From the NCBI GenBank assembly GCA_037043455.1, contig JAWPHD010001328.1:124001-188000 (forward strand): a stretch of 64,000 bases of DNA, given 5' to 3'. The notes under the pieces are model-generated. The model worked only from the letters and a program-made list of their open reading frames with translations. It did not search any database and was not told where the DNA came from. How positions within the stretch are numbered: position 1 is the first letter of the stretch; each line of letters opens with the position of its first letter. This DNA comes from Cyrtodaria siliqua (Eukaryota > Mollusca > Bivalvia > Adapedonta > Hiatellidae). The position numbers and the translations under genes were made by a program. Of this stretch, positions 63,001 to 64,000 are shown piece by piece.

Positions 63001-63782
63001 AAGACTGCGTGCTGCTCGTGCTTGATGACGACAACCGCGCCTCGGAGCTTTGCGACGTTTGAGACATACGAGACGTGATCGTCCGACTTATCACAGTTCT
63101 GCTACAACTACTAGTGCTGGAAGAAAAACTACTCTCTAATGTGGCCCCATCTGGGACGTTGTCATAATGCGAGACCAAACGGTTCATTCGGTTGGCCTTA
63201 TTTGGCAAAGGAGGAGGTGGTGCAATATTTAGGTCACCCCCCTTATTGCTGTTGCCGTTCAAGTTTTTCTTAGTCATTGCCTCCATGTCGGCAGTTAACT
63301 TAGTTAATTTATCAATCTCCTGCGTCAACTGGTTGATTTGATTCACAGTACAGTCCGAATGAGATCCCGTCATAACGACCGAACGTTTCACTAACTTAGA
63401 GTCGGACATAGTTTTCGAGAATGTGTTCACATGGTGAGTCCTTTGCTGATTACTCACTAAGTCGTCAGCAGACAGATTGAGCCCCGAGCCAATGCTGCTG
63501 GATGGGGAGTTAGAGGCGCACGAGCTCTGTATACTCTGTAAACTCCCATTACTCGAGTTCATAGAATAATCGAGCATTGACAGATTGCCCGATAGAATCA
63601 TACTGTTGTGCGGGGAGGACTGGTTGCTAGTGGACATGTTACTGCCGTGGATACCGGCGCTGGTTACCATCTCCAGCATGTTCTGGATCTGCGAGCGGCG
63701 TTTGGTTTTGTCCGGTAATGGTGGGGGCTCTTCACCATCATTACCGTCAGTCTCATCCTGAGATAGGGACTTCTGGATTAAT
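38914..63782 (-). CDS. RAPGEF1: RAPGEF1 (C3G) orthologue, 13 C-terminal coding exons; 5' part outside window
   Basis: Guanine nucleotide exchange factor for Rap1-type small GTPases, acting downstream of Crk adaptors at the membrane (family knowledge). Exons in transcription order: 63782-62839, 61696-61458, 60311-60190, 59669-59495, 57038-56963, 47851-47677, 46922-46734, 44403-44319, 43981-43808, 42004-41903, 40885-40788, 39727-39590, 39055-38914. Every intron is GT-AG and all phases join without a stop, giving 885 residues and TAG. Residues 1 to about 490 are a Ser/Pro-rich linker with PPPLPDK, PPPPLPNK, PPPLPPK and PALPAK, the Crk-SH3 binding style. About 490-640 is the Ras exchanger motif and about 640-880 the CDC25-homology domain, including IPEVLLWAKEQ, FTEHFNKMSYW, NFNSYLAILSALDSAPIRRL and LILQDLTF. 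Human C3G is near 1,080 residues, so roughly 200 residues should lie to the right. Introns carry many repeats. No in-frame break was seen. Confidence 0.95.
39110..39485 (-). repeat. inverted copy of the 'cccgccatcaacaggca' dispersed family in the last RAPGEF1 intron
   Basis: Reverse complement of 35140-35500: 'ccaggtgttcaggtcatgta', 'gggttcttaaaatacccttg' and 'aggtttagaaacggtgtaca'. It fills most of the intron between exons 12 and 13. Confidence 0.75.
39590..39727 (-). CDS. RAPGEF1: RAPGEF1 window exon 12: catalytic domain
   Basis: The acceptor is TGTTCACAG and the donor is GTATGA. It encodes GLILQDLTFINIGNQD and INFAKRWQQFHILDSMRRF, matching the conserved RasGEF block GLILQDLTF...G. Phase 2 in and 2 out. 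Confidence 0.94.
40240..40833 (-). repeat. 76-bp x 8 array duplicating the 3' end and donor of RAPGEF1 exon 11
   Basis: Splice-donor hexamers (ACTTAC on the plus strand) recur at 40782, 40706, 40630, 40554, 40478, 40401, 40325 and 40249, a 76-77 bp period. Each unit repeats the exon text for about 'FRAYRLALSETEPPCIPY' and the GTAAGT donor. The rightmost unit is the real exon end. Units at 40706 and 40630 carry a C-to-G change that makes an in-frame TAG just before the donor. Confidence 0.9.
40788..40885 (-). CDS. RAPGEF1: RAPGEF1 window exon 11 (its 3' end is tandemly duplicated)
   Basis: The acceptor is TTTTTTCAG and the donor is GTAAGT. It encodes ALKEFCQLIDSSASFRAYRL and then ALSETEPPCIPY. 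Phase 0 in, 2 out. The last ~76 bases, including the donor, form the first unit of an eight-copy array that continues leftwards into the intron. Confidence 0.92.
41098..41240. mobile_element. short TTAACCCTTAA-ended MITE, copy 2
   Basis: Starts 'ttaacccttaactcgctaag' and ends 'gtagtgggttaaagggtaa', with the same internal block as 44488-44632. It lies about 660 bp left of exon 10. Confidence 0.65.
41405..41770. repeat. 44-bp minisatellite, about 8 copies
   Basis: The unit 'ttttaaattcagagctaaga' + 'tttcttatcttgtttacagcatta' repeats with few changes between RAPGEF1 exons 10 and 11. Degenerate related units extend left to about 41260. Confidence 0.85.
41903..42004 (-). CDS. RAPGEF1: RAPGEF1 window exon 10: catalytic core
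   Basis: The acceptor is CTATTCCAG and the donor is GTGAGT. It is exactly 34 codons: HLRKMSNFNSYLAILSALDS followed by APIRRLEWQ. This is the NFNS...SALDSAPIRRL core of the RasGEF domain. It is short and lies between two minisatellites, so gene finders may miss it. Confidence 0.93.
42240..43372. repeat. 76-bp minisatellite, about 15 copies
   Basis: The unit contains 'ttcatgtccttacattcaaa' and 'cagatcatttcttaataact' and repeats exactly every 76 bp. Variants alternate between 'caccccgaac' and 'cgccccctac', and between 'aataac' and 'acaaac', suggesting higher-order unit duplication. It lies in the RAPGEF1 intron between exons 9 and 10. Overlapping open frames here arise only from the period and are not genes. 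Confidence 0.92.
43373..43665. repeat. ~63-bp tandem repeat, about 4.5 copies
   Basis: Units contain 'tactgcacacacccttctca', 'gatcttacta' and 'caagccgctcagacctg'. It directly abuts the 76-bp array and, with the degenerate 43690-43790 stretch, runs almost up to exon 9. Confidence 0.85.
43808..43981 (-). CDS. RAPGEF1: RAPGEF1 window exon 9: CDC25-homology domain
   Basis: The acceptor is TTGTGCAG and the donor is GTAAGA. It is exactly 58 codons, with IPEVLLWAKEQSEELSPNL and ERERYMIKFIKIMR, near-identical to vertebrate C3G. Confidence 0.95.
44319..44403 (-). CDS. RAPGEF1: RAPGEF1 window exon 8: start of CDC25-homology domain
   Basis: The acceptor is GTTCCAG and the donor is GTACCG. It encodes LLHFKSHEIAEQMTYIDADL, the canonical opening helix of RasGEF catalytic domains. 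It ends in phase 0. Confidence 0.93.
44488..44632. mobile_element. short TTAACCCTTAACCC-ended MITE, copy 1
   Basis: It begins 'ttaacccttaacccagatca' and ends 'tagcgggttaagggttaa', inverted termini about 145 bp apart. The internal text 'cacataaatggaatggtctt' + 'aattcaaagaaagaaca' is shared with 41098-41240. Confidence 0.7.
45461..45666. mobile_element. near-perfect palindromic MITE, ~95-bp arms
   Basis: The left arm 'acttggcctttttcaagaga'... and the right arm ...'tctcctgaaaaaggccaagg' pair along ~95 bp with roughly 12 differences. The loop is about 15 bp around 'agcttcatttcaat'. It lies in the RAPGEF1 intron between exons 7 and 8. Confidence 0.8.
45735..46500. repeat. ~41-bp AT-rich minisatellite, about 18 copies
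   Basis: The unit 'ataaagtattgtaaggtcat' + 'aattatgtatattgtgtagac' has small length variants (loss of 'cat'). It lies in the intron between RAPGEF1 exons 7 and 8. Confidence 0.9.
46734..46922 (-). CDS. RAPGEF1: RAPGEF1 window exon 7: end of Ras exchanger motif
   Basis: The acceptor is CTTCACAG and the donor is GTAAGC. Phase 2 in and 2 out. It encodes a helical segment with ELVFELLCQGDLSLARVLR, matching the C3G LVFRLVCNGELSLARVLR type sequence. Confidence 0.92.
47525..47652 (-). mobile_element. tRNA-derived SINE (minus orientation)
   Basis: On the minus strand from about 47650, an A-box-like 'tggtggagcgctgg' is followed by a B-box 'gggttcgatcccc' about 35 bases later, then 'tgttgtgtccctgagcaacac', a body typical of metazoan tRNA SINEs. 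It sits 26 bases inside the intron after RAPGEF1 exon 6. Confidence 0.75.
47677..47851 (-). CDS. RAPGEF1: RAPGEF1 window exon 6: Ras exchanger motif
   Basis: The acceptor is ATATTTCAG and the donor GTGATC is weaker than the others in this gene. It encodes EFMYQEAFLTTYRTFITSEE and, further on, ARNAFSLLIRVID, diagnostic of the REM domain. A tRNA-derived SINE starts only about 26 bases downstream of the donor. Confidence 0.93.
48820..49140. repeat. degenerate ~35-bp tandem repeat
   Basis: Recurrent 'atgttccat.tgtgttcccaa' and 'tgataatcatgttcc' units with heavy divergence, inside the long RAPGEF1 intron between exons 5 and 6. Confidence 0.7.
50098..50275. repeat. 60-bp tandem repeat, 3 copies
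   Basis: The block 'cacgccagggggtcacataa' + 'tgacagagtgatttagacacgccacaggatcacatatagg' is repeated three times with one or two changes. Confidence 0.8.
50336..52020 (-). mobile_element. Tandem-monomer nonautonomous element ending in a LINE-type 3' tail
   Basis: Read on the minus strand, it begins near 52020 with a head (gatcag palindrome, 'gccgtggtgcggtgtccgtc' and a GTCC-rich microsatellite). It then has about 4.5 monomers of ~317 bp (marker 'agtagtcgctaca' at 50473, 50779, 51104, 51421 with a half-monomer alternate). It ends in 'gaggtcaatgacc' followed at 50336-50425 by a diverged copy of the LINE 3' tail seen elsewhere (compare 'ggcacgtcgacacataaata'). No coding capacity was seen. It lies within the long RAPGEF1 intron. 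Confidence 0.7.
52355..53335. repeat. degenerate ~35-60 bp tandem array
   Basis: The unit core is 'gacctataagtagagtagca' + 'gtctagatatttgatatct'. About 25 diverged copies, with well-preserved ~39-bp copies near 52690-52830. Located in the RAPGEF1 intron between exons 5 and 6. Confidence 0.8.
53336..56960. other. RAPGEF1 intron sequence without recognised features
   Basis: AT-rich intronic DNA. The only recognisable pieces are a partial end of the 'gccatgtgtcc.tttaaa' MITE near 53838 and a 'tatatatatatata' stretch near 55848. Open frames here are short and in poor coding context. Confidence 0.5.
56963..57038 (-). CDS. RAPGEF1: RAPGEF1 window exon 5: start of Ras exchanger motif
   Basis: A short exon of 76 bases with acceptor ATTTCAG and donor GTACGT. 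It encodes GEDGPDIRGGSIDALIVHA, the conserved opening of the RasGEF N-terminal domain. It leaves in phase 1, which joins correctly to the exon at 47851. The intron that follows is about 9.1 kb. Confidence 0.93.
57217..57713. mobile_element. TIR element (~500 bp MITE) in RAPGEF1 intron
   Basis: The left terminus 'agggttctcccattggcaac' is mirrored by the right terminus 'ggtaaccgatgggagaaccc'. Inside are many 'ggttacc/ggtaacc' and 'ggctaccg' words in both orientations. No convincing target duplication was seen. It lies between exons 4 and 5. Confidence 0.65.
58060..59142. mobile_element. Long fold-back element, ~330-bp inverted arms
   Basis: The left arm (about 58060-58396) and right arm (about 58817-59142) are inverted copies. 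Examples are 'ctacaggagaggg...gaagaagaaattgt' versus 'acaatttcttcttctctctc', and 'gacaatatttacgaatccgt' versus 'acggattcgtaaatattgtc'. The ~420-bp centre holds an unrelated dispersed repeat (58465-58625). No transposase is recognisable. Confidence 0.75.
58465..58625 (+). repeat. dispersed repeat with (aatc)n tail
   Basis: The block 'cggtggttctacccaggtgc' ... 'ggggcacctggggtcttcct' ends in 'tcaattaatcaatcaatcaa'. From family knowledge this resembles a repeat common in bivalve genomes. The inner 'ccaggtgccc...ggggcacctgg' is hairpin-forming. Confidence 0.6.
59358..59474. mobile_element. small palindromic MITE beginning TTAAAGGGAAT
   Basis: 'ttaaagggaatgtagccaca' at the left and 'tgtttggctgtattccctttaa' at the right are inverted repeats about 115 bp apart. 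It lies just downstream of RAPGEF1 exon 4 (18 bases past the donor). Confidence 0.6.
59495..59669 (-). CDS. RAPGEF1: RAPGEF1 window exon 4
   Basis: The acceptor is CCATTTTAG and the donor is GTATGAG. It begins by completing an ATG codon and ends in phase 0. It encodes an Ala/Pro/Glu-rich linker, then LNPLDDIDVSDQLVYKKK, matching the C3G segment just before the exchanger motif. Confidence 0.93.
59948..60232 (-). repeat. ~41-bp x 7 array duplicating the 3' end and donor of RAPGEF1 exon 3
   Basis: Seven units of 'ggaggcggggctgtgggagg' plus a following 'ctctattacacttacatgtct' type half are read on the plus strand. In gene orientation each unit reads EPPTAPP-D codons followed by GTAAGT or a variant. 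The rightmost unit is the actual end of exon 3. The second unit from the left has lost the donor. Confidence 0.88.
60190..60311 (-). CDS. RAPGEF1: RAPGEF1 window exon 3 (its 3' end is tandemly duplicated in the next intron)
   Basis: The acceptor is ACATTTCAG and the donor is GTAAGT. Phase 0 in, 2 out, 40 full codons, including MMREKTFSLIEPPTAPPQD. The final 25 or so bases and the donor form the first unit of a ~41-bp tandem array continuing to about 59948. Confidence 0.9.
60344..61014. mobile_element. Nonautonomous Tc1/mariner-like element with ~32-bp TIRs
   Basis: The left end 'cagtacagctcacgcgaaac' + 'ccacacttta' is mirrored at the right end as 'taaagtgtgggtttcacgtg' + 'agctgtactg', with two mismatches in about 32. 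TA dinucleotides flank both ends (60342-60343 and 61015-61016), and the CAGT terminus fits Tc1/mariner. It is 671 bp with no transposase frame, in the RAPGEF1 intron between exons 2 and 3. Confidence 0.8.
61458..61696 (-). CDS. RAPGEF1: RAPGEF1 window exon 2
   Basis: The acceptor is CTTGCCAG and the donor is GTAAGTT after ...KRR. Phase is 2 bases in and 0 out. It encodes QAYMQTFGAYTQPQ, matching the AYMQ..E.Y..PQ region of C3G, then a Ser-rich tail and a fourth proline motif PALPAKRR. Confidence 0.93.
61700..62835. other. RAPGEF1 intron between exons 1 and 2
   Basis: Nothing coding was recognised. A 23-bp direct duplication 'agttctgtatactgtatagc' occurs at about 62339 and 62362. The rest is AT-rich unique-looking DNA. 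Confidence 0.5.
62839..63782 (-). CDS. RAPGEF1: RAPGEF1 window exon 1: Ser-rich linker with Crk-binding prolines
   Basis: The acceptor CTTGCAG precedes 63782 and the donor GTAAGT follows 62839. The exon enters with one base of a split codon and leaves in phase 1, and is 944 bases long. It contains three P-x-L-P-x-K motifs: PPPLPDK near the start, PPPPLPNK in the middle and PPPLPPKQR at the end. Long Ser/Thr runs and a SHYDNVP stretch resemble the tyrosine-containing linker of C3G. A short Q/K/L-rich stretch (NQINQLTQEIDKLTKL) could form a small coiled coil. Confidence 0.93.
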
Positions 63783-64000
63783 CTGCAAGTTATACGAGAC
63801 AATATTAGACAGGGTACATCTAGCTTTTCATGGGGTCTAGGGGACCAACTTATAATTGACAAATAATGACATTTTCTATTTTAAAGTCCAAAATATAATG
63901 AATAAGCCTAAAAACTGGCCTTTATTTACAAGGAAATTCATTCTGTACTGTAATACCTGCTATCCTAGGTTACACACAAGGGTTAATTTAAAGGGGTTCA

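Overview
This is eukaryotic nuclear DNA, most likely from a bivalve mollusc. The evidence is intron-rich gene structure, an animal signalling gene, very dense short transposons and minisatellites, and several repeat styles I associate with bivalve genomes (tandem 'tggccgccat' monomers and bivalve-style tRNA SINEs). The species call is inference. There is no bacterial gene organisation: most open frames are chance or transposon-derived.

Right half (about 38.4-63.8 kb): the only clearly intact host gene is the 3' portion of a RAPGEF1/C3G orthologue on the minus strand. I could place 13 consecutive coding exons (885 codons plus stop) with GT-AG borders and fully consistent phases. The first exon in the window carries a Ser-rich linker with Crk-SH3-type P-x-L-P-x-K motifs. 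The last nine exons encode the N-terminal Ras exchanger motif and the CDC25-homology catalytic domain, ending in a stop at 38914. The upstream (N-terminal) exons lie beyond the right edge. The introns hold many minisatellites and TIR/fold-back elements. Two arrays (about 59.94-60.23 kb and 40.24-40.83 kb) are tandem duplications of an exon 3' end together with its splice donor.

Left half (1-26 kb): nested transposons. A 5'-truncated LINE with endonuclease, reverse transcriptase and RNase H (6437-11417, minus) sits inside a larger element made of about 320-bp monomers whose 3' end is the same LINE tail. A decayed OTU-domain gene (11.8-12.6 kb) is interrupted by a degenerate Gypsy-type LTR retrotransposon (12645 to about 22909, plus). 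That element has lost protease-RT-RNase H, keeps gag and integrase pieces, and carries an extra zinc-finger/coiled-coil region after pol. Its 5' LTR received two LINE insertions with clear target-site duplications, and its accessory region received a Penelope-like RT fragment.

Middle (26-38 kb): gene-poor DNA with palindromic MITEs, tandem-monomer elements, a tRNA-derived SINE, dispersed families and minisatellites. A possible first coding exon of another minus-strand gene lies at 913-1050 (Kozak-like start and good splice donor), and its remainder would be off the left edge.
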